In this document: positions 1-10,141 of the stretch, one piece after another
How positions within the stretch are numbered: position 1 is the stretch's first letter
Layout of the letters: the number at the start of each line of letters is the position of its first letter
Assembly: GCF_023674425.1 (NCBI RefSeq)
Contig: NZ_CP098401.1
Coordinates: 434,001-498,000 of the forward strand
Origin: Sphingomonas donggukensis
GTDB lineage: Bacteria > Pseudomonadota > Alphaproteobacteria > Sphingomonadales > Sphingomonadaceae
DNA length: 64,000 nt
Direction: 5' to 3'
Notes under the pieces: generated by a model
The model's database searches: none
What the model was told of the DNA's origin: nothing
Seen by the model: the letters and a program-made list of their open reading frames with translations, nothing else
Position numbers and translations under genes: made by a program

Positions 1-1701
1 TCCCTCGCCGCGCCTGCCGATGATTTGAGAGCCCTGCTCGCCGAGCATTGGGCGTGGACGCTGCGGGAGAGTCCGCAATTTGCGTCCTCGGTCGGGGTGC
101 ATGATTACGACACCGACCTCGGCGACCCGTCGCTTGCCGCGGAGGACCGCCGCGCCGCGCAGGCCGCTGCCTATCTGAAGCGCCTCGACGCCATCCCCGA
201 CGTCGGCCTGTCGGAGGTTGAACGCGCCAATAAGGCGGTGCTGCGCCGGCTGCTGTCGGAGGACGTCGAGGCCAATCGATTCGGCCAACGGATGATCGTC
301 TTCACCAGCTATTCCTCGCCGTGGCAGGGCATGGCCGGGATGGGTGAGCGCCTGGCGTTTCGCGGCAAGCAGGATTTCGCCAACTATCTGACCCGATCGG
401 AGAAATGGCCTGCGGTTAACGACGCATTGCTGGCGATCACGGCACAGGCGGTGCAGGGCGGGTATGTCCAGCCGTGCGTGTCGCTGGTCGGGTTCGAAGG
501 GACGATCCGGGGTGTCGTCACCGCCGATCCGGTGGCGTCGCGCTTCTACATTCCCTTCGCTGGGACGCGCCCGCGCGATGCGAGCGAGGCCGAATGGACG
601 GCGCTTCAAAAGCGTGCCCAGACAGTCATCATGGCGCGGCTGAACCCGGCCTACACGAAGGCGGCGGACTATTTCCGCGACCGCTACCTGCCCAAATGCG
701 CGAAGACGGCAGGGGTGTCGGCGCAGCCGGGCGGGGCGGCCTATTACGCTTTCCGCGCGCGCCAGCTGACCACGACCGACCTGACGCCCGACCAGATTCA
801 TCAGATCGGCCTGGGCGAAGTCGCGCGCATCCGCGCCGAGATGACCCGGGTGGCGACGTCGGCGGGCTTTGACACGCGCGAGGCATTCATCGCCGAGCTG
901 CGCACCAACCCGAAATATTACGCGAAAACGCCCGACGAATTGCTCGCCGCCGCGTCGCGGGTCGCCAAGACGATCGACGGCAGGATGCCCGGCCTGTTCC
1001 ACCGCCTGCCGCGGCTGCCGTACGGTGTGAAGCCGATCCCGGCGGAGACGGCGGAGGGGACGACGACCGCCTATTACGGATCGGGCAGTCCGCAGAACGG
1101 GTTGTCCGGCACCTATTTCGTCAACACCTCGAAACTCGACCAGCGACCCTTGTGGGAATTGCCGTCGCTGACCGCGCATGAGGCGGTGCCGGGGCATCAC
1201 AACCAGATCGCGCTGCAACAGGAACTCGACCTGCCGCCGCTGCGTACCCGCCTCGCCAGCTTCACCGCCTTTACCGAGGGGTGGGGGCTCTATGCCGAGA
1301 CGCTGGGGAACGACATCGGCCTGTACGACACGCCCGAGAAGCAGATGGGGCGGCTGAGCTACGACATGTGGCGCGCGTGCCGGCTGGTGGTCGATACCGG
1401 CATCCATTCGAAGGGCTGGACGAAGGAGCGGGCGGTTGCGTTCATGCTCGACAACACCGCGCTGTCGCCGGCCAATATCGATGCCGAGGTCAATCGCTAC
1501 ATCAGCTGGCCGGCGCAAGCGCTCGGATACAAGCTCGGCGAATTGAAGATCCTCGATCTGCGGCGTCGTGCGGAGGCGGCGCTGGGCGCGAAGTTCGATC
1601 TCGCCGCGTTCAACGACGCGGTGCTGGAGCAGGGATCGGTGCCGCTCGACGTGCTGGAGGGGCATGTATCGAAATGGATAGCGTCGCAGGCGAAAAGCTG
1701 A
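1..1701 (+). CDS. DUF885 family putative metallopeptidase, 5' end outside window
   Basis: The reading frame is open from base 1, so the gene starts upstream; a TTG at 25 is only an internal codon. The visible 566 residues carry the family hallmark HEAVPGHH (bases 1177-1200), an HExxH-like zinc site, followed by a TEGWGLYAE segment (bases 1273-1299) that probably supplies a further metal ligand. DUF885 proteins are about 580-620 residues, usually with a signal peptide; the first visible residues (SLAAPADD) look like the end of a signal peptide and its cleavage region. Family members are presumed periplasmic or secreted zinc peptidases, but substrates are mostly unknown. The next gene lies 122 bases downstream on the same strand and looks separately transcribed. 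Family assignment is firm; the function is inference. Confidence 0.9.
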   Translation, partial: SLAAPADDLRALLAEHWAWTLRESPQFASSVGVHDYDTDLGDPSLAAEDRRAAQAAAYLKRLDAIPDVGLSEVERANKAVLRRLLSEDVEANRFGQRMIVFTSYSSPWQGMAGMGERLAFRGKQDFANYLTRSEKWPAVNDALLAITAQAVQGGYVQPCVSLVGFEGTIRGVVTADPVASRFYIPFAGTRPRDASEAEWTALQKRAQTVIMARLNPAYTKAADYFRDRYLPKCAKTAGVSAQPGGAAYYAFRARQLTTTDLTPDQIHQIGLGEVARIRAEMTRVATSAGFDTREAFIAELRTNPKYYAKTPDELLAAASRVAKTIDGRMPGLFHRLPRLPYGVKPIPAETAEGTTTAYYGSGSPQNGLSGTYFVNTSKLDQRPLWELPSLTAHEAVPGHHNQIALQQELDLPPLRTRLASFTAFTEGWGLYAETLGNDIGLYDTPEKQMGRLSYDMWRACRLVVDTGIHSKGWTKERAVAFMLDNTALSPANIDAEVNRYISWPAQALGYKLGELKILDLRRRAEAALGAKFDLAAFNDAVLEQGSVPLDVLEGHVSKWIASQAKS

Positions 1702-1823
1702 ACATTTCTGCGCCGGCGCGACAAACCTGCGACACTTTTTCGGGTTCGGCGGCACGGCTTTGCGACACGTGCGTTCCACATTGCGAGCATGCCCCGACGG
1801 GCAGGCAAAGAGGAGTGCGTACC

Positions 1824-2159
1824 ATGAAGAAATTCACGCTGATGATCGCCGGCCTCGGCATCGCCGCTGCCACCATCCCCTCGGTCGCGAGCGCGCAGAA
1901 CTACGGCAATTGGCAGCCGATCAACGCGCGCCAGGCGAACCTCGACCGCCGCATCGACGTCGGCATCCGCAACGGCTCGCTGAACCGCAACGAGGCGATG
2001 CGCCTGCGCGCCGAATTCCGCGGGCTGGCCAATCTGGAGGCACGCTATCGCCGCGGCGGGCTGTCGATCGGCGAGCGCCGCGACCTCGACCGCCGCTTCG
2101 ACGCGCTGTCGGCGCGGATCAAGTACGAGCGGCATGATCGCCAGGGTCGCCGCTACTGA
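1824..2159 (+). CDS. Small secreted or periplasmic protein, unknown function
   Basis: A 111-residue protein with a clear Sec signal peptide (MKKFTLMIAGLGIAAATIPS, then VASAQ, cleavage near residue 25). The ATG at 1824 is preceded by AGGAG at 1811-1815. The mature part is highly charged and Arg-rich, with repeated helical segments such as LDRRIDVGIRNGSLNRNEA and a second LDRRFDALSARI motif. Similar small Arg-rich exported proteins are frequent in sphingomonads, but I cannot name a function. A strong rho-independent terminator follows 20 bases after the stop, so it is probably a monocistronic unit. Confidence 0.85.
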   Translation: MKKFTLMIAGLGIAAATIPSVASAQNYGNWQPINARQANLDRRIDVGIRNGSLNRNEAMRLRAEFRGLANLEARYRRGGLSIGERRDLDRRFDALSARIKYERHDRQGRRY

Positions 2160-2179
2160 TCCATCCCTATCGAACGGAC

Positions 2180-2212
2180 AAGGGCCTCGCCGGCGACGGC
2201 GGGGCCCTTTTT
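2180..2212 (+). terminator. Rho-independent terminator
   Basis: A 12-bp stem (AAGGGCCTCGCC paired with GGCGGGGCCCTT, one G-T wobble) with a 6-base loop, running into five T residues on the plus strand. It ends the small secreted protein gene. The minus strand has no T tract after the stem, so it does not obviously serve the convergent cell-wall hydrolase gene. Confidence 0.85.
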
Positions 2213-2216
2213 CGCG

Positions 2217-3206
2217 TCAGCGCAGCGGCTTGCCCGAATCTTTCCACTTGTCGAGGATCTGGGAGTCGCTGGTCGCGTACTGCTCCTGCACCGTTCCGCT
2301 CGCGACATGCTGGGGCTGGACCTCGGGCAGGATCGGCGCGGGCCTGGCGGGCAGGGCGGCGGCGATGATGACCGGCGTCAGCGGCGCGGGCGTCTCGATC
2401 GGGGCGTGCGGCCCGGGCATCGGCTCCCCGCCGACATAGCTGCGGGTAAACGCGGCGGCGGTGCCCCACCACCCCTTCCACCGGTGGAAGAAATGCGCGC
2501 CGAACACGCCGGTCATCACCAGGCTGCGGTTCCACGCCGGGGTGACGGCATAGGTGTGGTAGTGCGTCGCCATGCCGACCGGCGCGAAGACGTAACCGGC
2601 GAGCGCCCTGGCCGCGGCCCGCTGTGCCCTTAGCCATGCCGAGCGCATCGGCAGGCGGGCGAGCGCACCGTCGCAGGCGAAGCTGAACTGGCAGCCGCGG
2701 CGTTCCGATCCCTGATAGACGACGCCGCAGACCGTGCCGGGAAAAGTCGGGTGGCGGGCGCGGTTCAGGATGACCTGCGCAACCGCGGCCTGGCCGTCGT
2801 CGGGCTCGCTCGCCGCCTCGTAATAGATGGCGGTCGTCAGGCACTGGAGCGCGCGCGCCTTGTCGAGCTGGCTGCCGCGCAGCACCCAGGGCGAGGCGGG
2901 CTGGATCGAGGCGGCGCCGGCGAACTGCGCGGCCTCGGGCGGCAGGTCGGGCAGCGCCACGGTGCCGGTCACGCCCTTCGCCGGGGTCGCGAGCGGCGTA
3001 TCGACGTAGAGCAGGGCGGCACCGGGAAAGTGATCCTGCGCCTCGTACCCGACCGGAATCGGGCTGGGGCGGGGGGCGGCAAGCGCCGGCAGGTCGCGCC
3101 CGGCGTGGGCCGAGAAGCCGGCCCCGGCGAGCGACACCAGCAATGCGGCGACCGCGCCGCGTCCCTGGCCCGGTAGCCAGCGTCCCGAAATCCACCGCTT
3201 GCCCAT
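2217..3206 (-). CDS. SleB/CwlJ-type cell wall hydrolase
   Basis: A 329-residue exported protein. The N-terminus has a basic then hydrophobic segment (residues about 10-35: QGRGAVAALLVSLAGAGFSA). The central part matches the SleB hydrolase fold: CLTTAIYYEAASEPDDGQ, with the catalytic Glu in YYEA, then QVILNRARHPTFPGTVCGVV and CQFSFACDG. The C-terminal part has a THYHTYAVTPAW segment and a Pro/Ala-rich tail. SleB-type enzymes are muramidase or lytic transglycosylase-like peptidoglycan hydrolases; in Alphaproteobacteria they act in cell-wall remodelling rather than spore germination. I chose ATG at 3206; an upstream TTG would add seven residues without a better ribosome site. Confidence 0.88.
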   Translation of the reverse strand: MGKRWISGRWLPGQGRGAVAALLVSLAGAGFSAHAGRDLPALAAPRPSPIPVGYEAQDHFPGAALLYVDTPLATPAKGVTGTVALPDLPPEAAQFAGAASIQPASPWVLRGSQLDKARALQCLTTAIYYEAASEPDDGQAAVAQVILNRARHPTFPGTVCGVVYQGSERRGCQFSFACDGALARLPMRSAWLRAQRAAARALAGYVFAPVGMATHYHTYAVTPAWNRSLVMTGVFGAHFFHRWKGWWGTAAAFTRSYVGGEPMPGPHAPIETPAPLTPVIIAAALPARPAPILPEVQPQHVASGTVQEQYATSDSQILDKWKDSGKPLR

Positions 3207-3299
3207 CACAAGCGCGCTTAGCCCCAAATCCTGTCGATTTCCGCCGCGATTTTCGTGCTGTCCCAGTGCGGCACGAACGAATTCGACGCTAACTTCTCG

Positions 3300-3497
3300 T
3301 CAATCCCCGTCGCCATTGCCATCGTCGTCGCGGTCGCGATTGGCGTAGAGCATCGCCGCGGCCACCGCCGCCGATCCGATGCCCACGCCCAGGCCGATCG
3401 CCTTCAGCGGCCATTTGCCGGACTTCGCCTCGCGCTTCGCCCGCACCTTTGCCGCGCGCGCGGCGGCGACGATCTCGTTGGTCTTCTCTTCGGACAC
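3300..3497 (-). CDS. Small single-pass membrane protein downstream of tgt
   Basis: A 65-residue protein starting at GTG 3497, two bases after the tgt stop, with GGGAGAG as ribosome site inside the end of tgt. It has a basic N-terminal helix (residues 1-30, rich in Ala, Lys and Arg), one hydrophobic segment (about 33-52) and a very acidic tail (DRDDDGNGDGD). The layout suggests translational coupling with tgt. I do not recognise a named family; it is a plausible conserved small protein of sphingomonads. Confidence 0.7.
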   Translation of the reverse strand: MSEEKTNEIVAAARAAKVRAKREAKSGKWPLKAIGLGVGIGSAAVAAAMLYANRDRDDDGNGDGD

Positions 3498-3499
3498 GC

Positions 3500-5318
<1,819 letters not shown>

Positions 5319-5328
5319 CGAAGGTTCG

Positions 5329-5364
5329 GAAAGTTCCGCGAAACGACCGCATATCGGAACTTTC
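5329..5364. repeat. Perfect 10-bp inverted repeat after cupin gene
   Basis: GAAAGTTCCG at 5329-5338 and CGGAACTTTC at 5355-5364, perfect complements with a 16-base loop, beginning 10 bases after the cupin stop. There is no T tract, so a factor-independent terminator is unlikely; it could stabilise the mRNA 3' end or be a protein-binding site. Confidence 0.5.
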
Positions 5365-5436
5365 ACCCCATCCTGTCCCGCGATTCTCCGATGCCCGACT
5401 CAAGCACGCCGTCACCGCTGTAGGACAGCGAAAACG

Positions 5437-6363
5437 TCAATGCGCGTGGATGCGGCAGCCGGTGCCATCGCCGACCTCGATCTGAATCGTCGCGTGGCCA
5501 ATGCCGAAATCATGGTCTAGCCGGTGCTGGAGATCGCGCAGGAACGCGTCGCCGGGGTGGCCGGCGGGCATGACGAGGTGGGCGGTCAGCGCATTCTCGG
5601 TCGTGCTCATCGACCAGATGTGGAGGTCGTGGAGGCGCTCGACACCGGGCAGCGCGACGAGCGCGGTGCGGACCGCGTGCGGATCGATCGCCGCGGGCAC
5701 CGCCTGCATCGCCATGCCGAGCGCGTCGCGGAACAGCCCCCAGGTGCTCCACAGGATGACCGCGACGATCGCCAGGCTGACGACCGGGTCGATCCAGGCA
5801 AAGCCGCTCCACAGCATCAGCAGCCCGCCGACGACGACGCCGGCCGAGACCAATGCGTCGGCGGCCATGTGGAGATAGGCGCCGCGGATGTTCAGGTCGC
5901 CGTGCCGCCCGCGCGCGAACAACAGGGCGGTCGCGGTGTTGACCGCGATCCCGACCAGCGCAACCCAGATCACGACGTTCGCCTGCACCGCCGGGGGATC
6001 GTTCAGCCGCTGGAGCGTCTCCAGCAGGATCGCGCCGACCGCCACCAGCAGGAGGACGGCGTTGGCGAGTGCCGCGAGGATCGACGAGCTTTTCAGGCCG
6101 TATGTGTAGCGCGCCGATGCCGGTCGCTTGGCGAGGGTGGCGGCGCCCCAGGCGATGAGCAGGCCGAGGACGTCGGACAGATTGTGGCCGGCATCCGCCA
6201 GCAGCGCGACCGAATCGGCGGCGATGCCGAACCCCGCCTCCACCACCACGAAGCCGAGGTTGAGCGCCGTCCCGATCGCGAAGGCGCGGCCGAAGTCGGC
6301 GGGCGCATGGGCATGGCCATGATCGTGCCCGTGATGGCTCGCGTGTCCGTGGTTTCCGCCCAT
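5437..6363 (-). CDS. Cation diffusion facilitator (Zn/Co/Cd efflux, CzcD type)
   Basis: A 308-residue inner-membrane antiporter of the CDF family, which exports divalent metal in exchange for protons. A His-rich N-terminus (HGHASHHGHDHGHAHA, residues 5-20) is a metal-binding leader. Six membrane segments follow; the transport site residues are visible in TM2 (LLADAGHNLSD) and TM5 (HMAADALVS), the HxxxD pairs typical of zinc-selective members. The C-terminal cytoplasmic domain (from about residue 215) carries LHDLHIWSMS and ends HATIQIEVGDGTGCRIHAH. It stands alone between a cupin gene and a repeat element. Metal specificity is inference. Confidence 0.95.
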   Translation of the reverse strand: MGGNHGHASHHGHDHGHAHAPADFGRAFAIGTALNLGFVVVEAGFGIAADSVALLADAGHNLSDVLGLLIAWGAATLAKRPASARYTYGLKSSSILAALANAVLLLVAVGAILLETLQRLNDPPAVQANVVIWVALVGIAVNTATALLFARGRHGDLNIRGAYLHMAADALVSAGVVVGGLLMLWSGFAWIDPVVSLAIVAVILWSTWGLFRDALGMAMQAVPAAIDPHAVRTALVALPGVERLHDLHIWSMSTTENALTAHLVMPAGHPGDAFLRDLQHRLDHDFGIGHATIQIEVGDGTGCRIHAH

Positions 6364-6448
6364 GTCCGATGCTTAGCGGGCAAGACGGTGGTTTTGCCAG
6401 CGTGTCGACACATCAAAATTCCCGACCGTGGGAAGGGGACGGACTTCT

Positions 6449-6578
6449 GATCCTCCCCCGGCACGGGGAGGTGGCAGCGCCTATGCGCTGACGGAGGGGG
6501 CCGTCCGCGCACGTAACGCTTGCGGCCCGCCCCCTCACCAGCCTTCGGCTGGTTCCCCTCCCCGTGCCGGGGAGGATC
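6449..6578. repeat. Composite palindromic repeat element (type F)
   Basis: Near-perfect inverted ends of 22-23 bp (6449-6471 and 6557-6578), each itself a small palindrome of the CCTCCCC/GGGGAGG kind, enclosing a second hairpin (ACCAGCC, loop TTC, GGCTGGT at 6537-6553). This layout matches the REP/BIME-like intergenic elements common in sphingomonad genomes. It occupies most of the 223 bases between the efflux gene and the EF-hand gene. Confidence 0.8.
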
Positions 6579-6586
6579 GAGGTCCG

Positions 6587-7090
6587 TTACCGCCGCGGCG
6601 GCATGGCCGGCTGGTCGCCGTCGCGATCGCGTCGGCGACGTTCGCCCGTGGGGGTGGTGCGGATGGTGAGCAATTCGGTGCGGGTCAGCGCGCCGTCCCT
6701 GTCGAGGTCGTAGCGCGTGAACAGCGCCTCGACCCGGTCCTCTAGCTCGGCGAGGGTGATGCGGTTGTCGCCGTTGCGGTCGACCTCGAACGGGGTCGGT
6801 ACGCCGTTGCGGTCGCCGAGATAGCGCGCCGCCCAGTCGGCGAAGGCGAGATAGCCGACGCCGGTCGCCCATTCCGCGCCGCTGGCGGTCGCGCGCAGGC
6901 CGGCGCGCATCTCCGCCAGCGTCGTGCGCCCGTCGCCGTCGCGGTCGAACCCGGCGAACAGCAGTGCCACCGGCTCGGCGACGATCGTCGCGGGCGCCGC
7001 GCGGTAGGGATCGCCCGGACGCGGCGGCTGCGCCGGCGCGGCCTGGGTGAGGGCAAGCGCGGCCATAACGGGCAGGGCGGCAAGGATCAT
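6587..7090 (-). CDS. Secreted EF-hand calcium-binding protein
   Basis: A 167-residue protein with a signal peptide (ALPVMAALALTQAAPAQP; cleavage near residue 20) and three EF-hand calcium loops: DRDGDGRTTLAE (about residues 49-60), DRNGDNRITLAE (about 103-114) and DLDRDGALTRTE (about 127-138). The C-terminus is Arg-rich. ATG 7090 has GGGGAA eight bases upstream. EF-hand proteins of this size in Proteobacteria are probable periplasmic calcium sensors or buffers; no partner is evident from the neighbours. Confidence 0.88.
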   Translation of the reverse strand: MILAALPVMAALALTQAAPAQPPRPGDPYRAAPATIVAEPVALLFAGFDRDGDGRTTLAEMRAGLRATASGAEWATGVGYLAFADWAARYLGDRNGVPTPFEVDRNGDNRITLAELEDRVEALFTRYDLDRDGALTRTELLTIRTTPTGERRRRDRDGDQPAMPPRR

Positions 7091-7138
7091 GGTCGGTTCC
7101 CCGGCACGGTGGCGGGGTGCCGCCGCATTGGACTGGTT

Positions 7139-7768
7139 CTACAGCACATAAACATCGTCGCCATAAGCCGGCGGCTGGTCGGCGGTGCTGTCGTGATACA
7201 CCATCGGCAGCGACAGGCGCCGCCCGTCCGCGATCGGCGCGACGCGGTGCTCGATCGCGCCCGGGAAGCAGACGAACAGGCCGGGGCGCGGGGTCACCGC
7301 GCTTTCGCGGCCCGCGGCATCGCGGAACAGCAGATCGCCGCCGCCGTCGGTCCGCGCGGTCGCGAAGAACAGGCCGGTGACGGCGTTGTTGTCGCGGTGC
7401 CAGTCGCTCGATGCGCCGGGCCCGGACAGGATGTTGAGCGTCATCGTGGAGCGCAACCGCGCGGCGGCGACAACGGGGCGGGAGCACGCACGGGTGGCGA
7501 AATCGCGCAACACCCCGTGGTACAGTTCCCACAGCCACCCCAGCCGGTCGCACACGACATCGCCCTGCACCACCGAGAAGCTCCACTGATCGGTGCGGGA
7601 GAGCGTCAGGCATTCCGGCGCGTCCGCCAGCGCGGCGACCGTCTCCTCCCAGCCCGCGGGCAGCAGACCCTCCGCGACGAGATCGAGCAGGTGGCAGGGC
7701 GGGGGGCTTGCGGGCTCGGCCGGCTCGCGGGCTGCGATCGACGGTTCGGGCGACCGCGCGTCCGTCAC
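7139..7768 (-). CDS. 2-oxoglutarate/Fe(II)-dependent oxygenase, prolyl-hydroxylase-like
   Basis: A 209-residue protein. The double-stranded beta-helix signature is present: HxD in [15 protein letters not shown], a DGGGDLLF strand, [14 protein letters not shown] with the distal iron-binding His, and R about 10 residues later ([12 protein letters not shown]) to bind 2-oxoglutarate. The GTG start at 7768 overlaps the queA stop by 4 bases (GTGA), so the two are translationally coupled. The substrate is unknown; a macromolecule such as a protein or tRNA is possible given coupling to a tRNA-modification gene, but this is inference. Confidence 0.82.
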   Translation of the reverse strand: MTDARSPEPSIAAREPAEPASPPPCHLLDLVAEGLLPAGWEETVAALADAPECLTLSRTDQWSFSVVQGDVVCDRLGWLWELYHGVLRDFATRACSRPVVAAARLRSTMTLNILSGPGASSDWHRDNNAVTGLFFATARTDGGGDLLFRDAAGRESAVTPRPGLFVCFPGAIEHRVAPIADGRRLSLPMVYHDSTADQPPAYGDDVYVL

Positions 7769-8790
7769 GGCAGCAGCAGCGAGGCGTCGCCGTAGGAATA
7801 GAAGCGATAGCCGCTCGCGATGGCATGCGCGTAGCCGGCCTGCATCCGCTCCAGCCCCATCAGTGCCGACACCAGCATGAACAGCGTCGACCGCGGCAGG
7901 TGGAAATTGGTGACGAGGCCGTCGATGCCCTTGAAGCGATAGCCCGGCGTGATGAAGATCGCGGTGTCGCCCTCGAACGGGCGGACGATGCCGTCGTCGC
8001 CGCTGGCGCTTTCGATCAGGCGCAGGCTGGTGGTGCCGACCGCGATGACGCGTCCGCCGGCGGCGCGGACGGCGTTGAGGCGGTCGGCGGTGGCGGCGTC
8101 GATGCGGCCCCATTCGGCGTGCATGAGGTGGTCGGCGGTGTCGTCGGCCTTGACCGGCAGGAAGGTGCCCGCGCCGACGTGGAGGGTCAGCGTCGCATGG
8201 CCGATGCCCGCGGCGTCGAGCGCGGCCATCAGGTCGGGGGTGAAGTGCAGCGCCGCGGTCGGCGCAGCGACGGCACCCGGCTCGTTCGCGAACATCGTCT
8301 GGTAATCGTCGGCATCGCGCGCATCGGTCGGGCGCTTGGCGGCGATGTAGGGGGGCAGCGGCATGCGACCGGCGCGCTCCAGCAGCAGCTCGACCGGCTC
8401 GGTCCCCGCGAAATCGAGTGCGAAGCTGCCGTCGTCGCCGCGGTCGCCGGCGGTCGCCGATACCCCTTGCCCGAAATCGATGACGTCGCCGTCGCGCAGC
8501 CGCTTGGCGTTGCGGATGAAGGCGCGCCAGCGCCGCGGCCCCTCGCGCTTGTGCAGCGTCGCGCCGATCCTGGCCTCGCCGCGCGTGCCCTCCAGCTGGG
8601 CGGGGATGACGCGGGTGTCGTTGAAGACCAGCAGGTCGCCGGCGCGGAGCTGCGCGGGGAGGTCGCCGACGTGCAGGTCGCGCGTTGCGTCGCCATCGAG
8701 CACCAGCAGCCGCGCCGCGTCGCGCGGGGAGGCGGGGCGCAGCGCGATGCTGTCGTTCGGCAGCGCGAAATCGAACAGGTCGACGTTCAT
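7765..8790 (-). CDS. queA: S-adenosylmethionine:tRNA ribosyltransferase-isomerase
   Basis: Transfers and isomerises the ribosyl group of SAM onto preQ1-tRNA, giving epoxyqueuosine. The 341-residue protein begins [19 protein letters not shown], the family N-terminus, and has [14 protein letters not shown], the PLPPYI motif, the AAPTAALHF segment, GAGTFLPV and a C-terminal YGDASLLL. Length and motifs are complete. It is the first gene of a two-gene coupled unit with the oxygenase; tgt in the same window performs the preceding step. Confidence 0.97.
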   Translation of the reverse strand: MNVDLFDFALPNDSIALRPASPRDAARLLVLDGDATRDLHVGDLPAQLRAGDLLVFNDTRVIPAQLEGTRGEARIGATLHKREGPRRWRAFIRNAKRLRDGDVIDFGQGVSATAGDRGDDGSFALDFAGTEPVELLLERAGRMPLPPYIAAKRPTDARDADDYQTMFANEPGAVAAPTAALHFTPDLMAALDAAGIGHATLTLHVGAGTFLPVKADDTADHLMHAEWGRIDAATADRLNAVRAAGGRVIAVGTTSLRLIESASGDDGIVRPFEGDTAIFITPGYRFKGIDGLVTNFHLPRSTLFMLVSALMGLERMQAGYAHAIASGYRFYSYGDASLLLP

Positions 8791-8826
8791 CGGAAAGCGG
8801 CTTCGGTCACAGCCCGGCGCGGGCGG

Positions 8827-9555
8827 TTACTTGCGCGGCGACGGAGCCCTGGGCGGCAGCTTGCGGCCCGGACCCGGTGGCAGGCTGATCGGATCGACCA
8901 TCACCGGGGCGGGTGCCGGCGCCGCGGCGTAGGGCGGCGGGCCATCGGCGGCGATATAGGCGTGGACGATCTTCGTCGGCGCGGCGGGCGGCTCGCCCCG
9001 CTCGATCGCGTCGACGTACTGCATCCCCTCGATCACGCGACCGAACACGGTGTATTTCTTGTCGAGCGACAGCCGCGGCTGGAACACGATGAAGAACTGG
9101 CTGTCGGCGCTGTTCTCGGCCTTGGTCTTCTGTTCGGGGGTCGCACCCTCCGGCGCGCCCTCGCGCGCGGCGGACACCGCGCCGCGGACGTGGGGCAGGT
9201 AGTTGAACTCCGCGGGGACGTTGCCCAGGTCCGATCCGCCGGTGCCGTCCCCCTTTGGATCGCCGCCCTGCGCCATGAAGCCGTCGATGACGCGGTGGAA
9301 CAGCAGCCCGTCATAGAATTTGCGGCGGGTGAGCGTCTTGATCCGCTCGACCATCTTGGGCGCGACGTCGGGCCGCAGCCAGATGGTGACGCGGCCACCG
9401 TCCGACAGGTCGAGCAGCCACAGGTTCTGCTTGTCGGTCGTCGCCGGTGCGGCGGCGCGACCGGGCACCGGGATCAGCTGGGCCGCGGCGGGCGTGGCGG
9501 CAAGCGGGGCGACGATGGCGGCGGCCAGCGCGGTCGCGGCGGACAGGAAACGCAT
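8827..9555 (-). CDS. Periplasmic cyclophilin-type peptidyl-prolyl isomerase
   Basis: A 242-residue exported foldase. Signal peptide at residues 1-26 (MRFLSAATALAAAIVAPLAA then TPAAAQ). The cyclophilin core runs from about residue 45 to 200 with the signatures YDGLLFHRVIDGFMAQGGDP (active-site Arg and Phe), NSADSQFFIVFQP and YTVFGRVIEGM. A Pro/Ala-rich tail follows. It catalyses cis-trans isomerisation of proline peptide bonds during folding of exported proteins. It starts 79 bases after coaD on the same strand. Confidence 0.94.
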   Translation of the reverse strand: MRFLSAATALAAAIVAPLAATPAAAQLIPVPGRAAAPATTDKQNLWLLDLSDGGRVTIWLRPDVAPKMVERIKTLTRRKFYDGLLFHRVIDGFMAQGGDPKGDGTGGSDLGNVPAEFNYLPHVRGAVSAAREGAPEGATPEQKTKAENSADSQFFIVFQPRLSLDKKYTVFGRVIEGMQYVDAIERGEPPAAPTKIVHAYIAADGPPPYAAAPAPAPVMVDPISLPPGPGRKLPPRAPSPRK

Positions 9556-9634
9556 GTTCGTAAGTACCCCAACCCGAGATGTTCGTGTGCGCGCTTAGAT
9601 CAAATTCGACGTTGCGGCAAAGTGAACATCGGCG

Positions 9635-10141
9635 TCACCGCTCACCCCGGCGCCCCAGTTTCTCGACGCGGGCGTCGACTTCTGCCTTTACCGCGGGGCT
9701 GACGAATTTGGCGATGTTGCCGCCGTAGACCGCGATTTCCTTCACCAGCCGGCTGGCGATCGGCTGGAGCGAGACGTCGGCCATCAGGAAGACCGTCTCG
9801 ATCCTCGCGTTCAGCTGCTGGTTCATGCCCGCCATCTGATATTCATATTCGAAGTCGGCGACCGCGCGCAGGCCGCGCACGATCATGCTCGCGCCCTCGC
9901 GCTCGGCGAAGTCCATCAGCAGCGAATCGAACCCGACGACGGCGATGTCGCCATCGACGCCCGCAACCTCGCGCCGGACCATCTCCAGCCGCTCGTCGTC
10001 GCTGAACATCGGCGACTTGGACGGGTTGGTGGTGACGCCGACGACCAGCCGGTCGACCAGCTTCGCGCCGCGACGGATGATATCCATGTGGCCCAAAGTG
10101 ATCGGGTCGAACGTGCCCGGATAGACGCCGATGCGGGTCAT
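9635..10141 (-). CDS. coaD: Phosphopantetheine adenylyltransferase
   Basis: Fourth step of coenzyme A synthesis: transfer of AMP from ATP to 4'-phosphopantetheine. The 168-residue protein opens with MTRIGVYPGTFDPITLGH, containing the TxGH nucleotidyltransferase motif, and later has IVRGLRAVADFEYE and ASRLVKEIA, all standard for CoaD. ATG 10141 overlaps the stop of the upstream prenyl synthase by four bases (ATGA), making it the last gene of a translationally coupled xseB, prenyl synthase, coaD operon. Confidence 0.97.
   Translation of the reverse strand: MTRIGVYPGTFDPITLGHMDIIRRGAKLVDRLVVGVTTNPSKSPMFSDDERLEMVRREVAGVDGDIAVVGFDSLLMDFAEREGASMIVRGLRAVADFEYEYQMAGMNQQLNARIETVFLMADVSLQPIASRLVKEIAVYGGNIAKFVSPAVKAEVDARVEKLGRRGER

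Noticed and set aside
7708..9702. 664-codon plus-strand frame opposite queA and the cyclophilin gene
   Set aside because: Antisense to two well-supported genes, low-complexity composition, no recognisable motifs.
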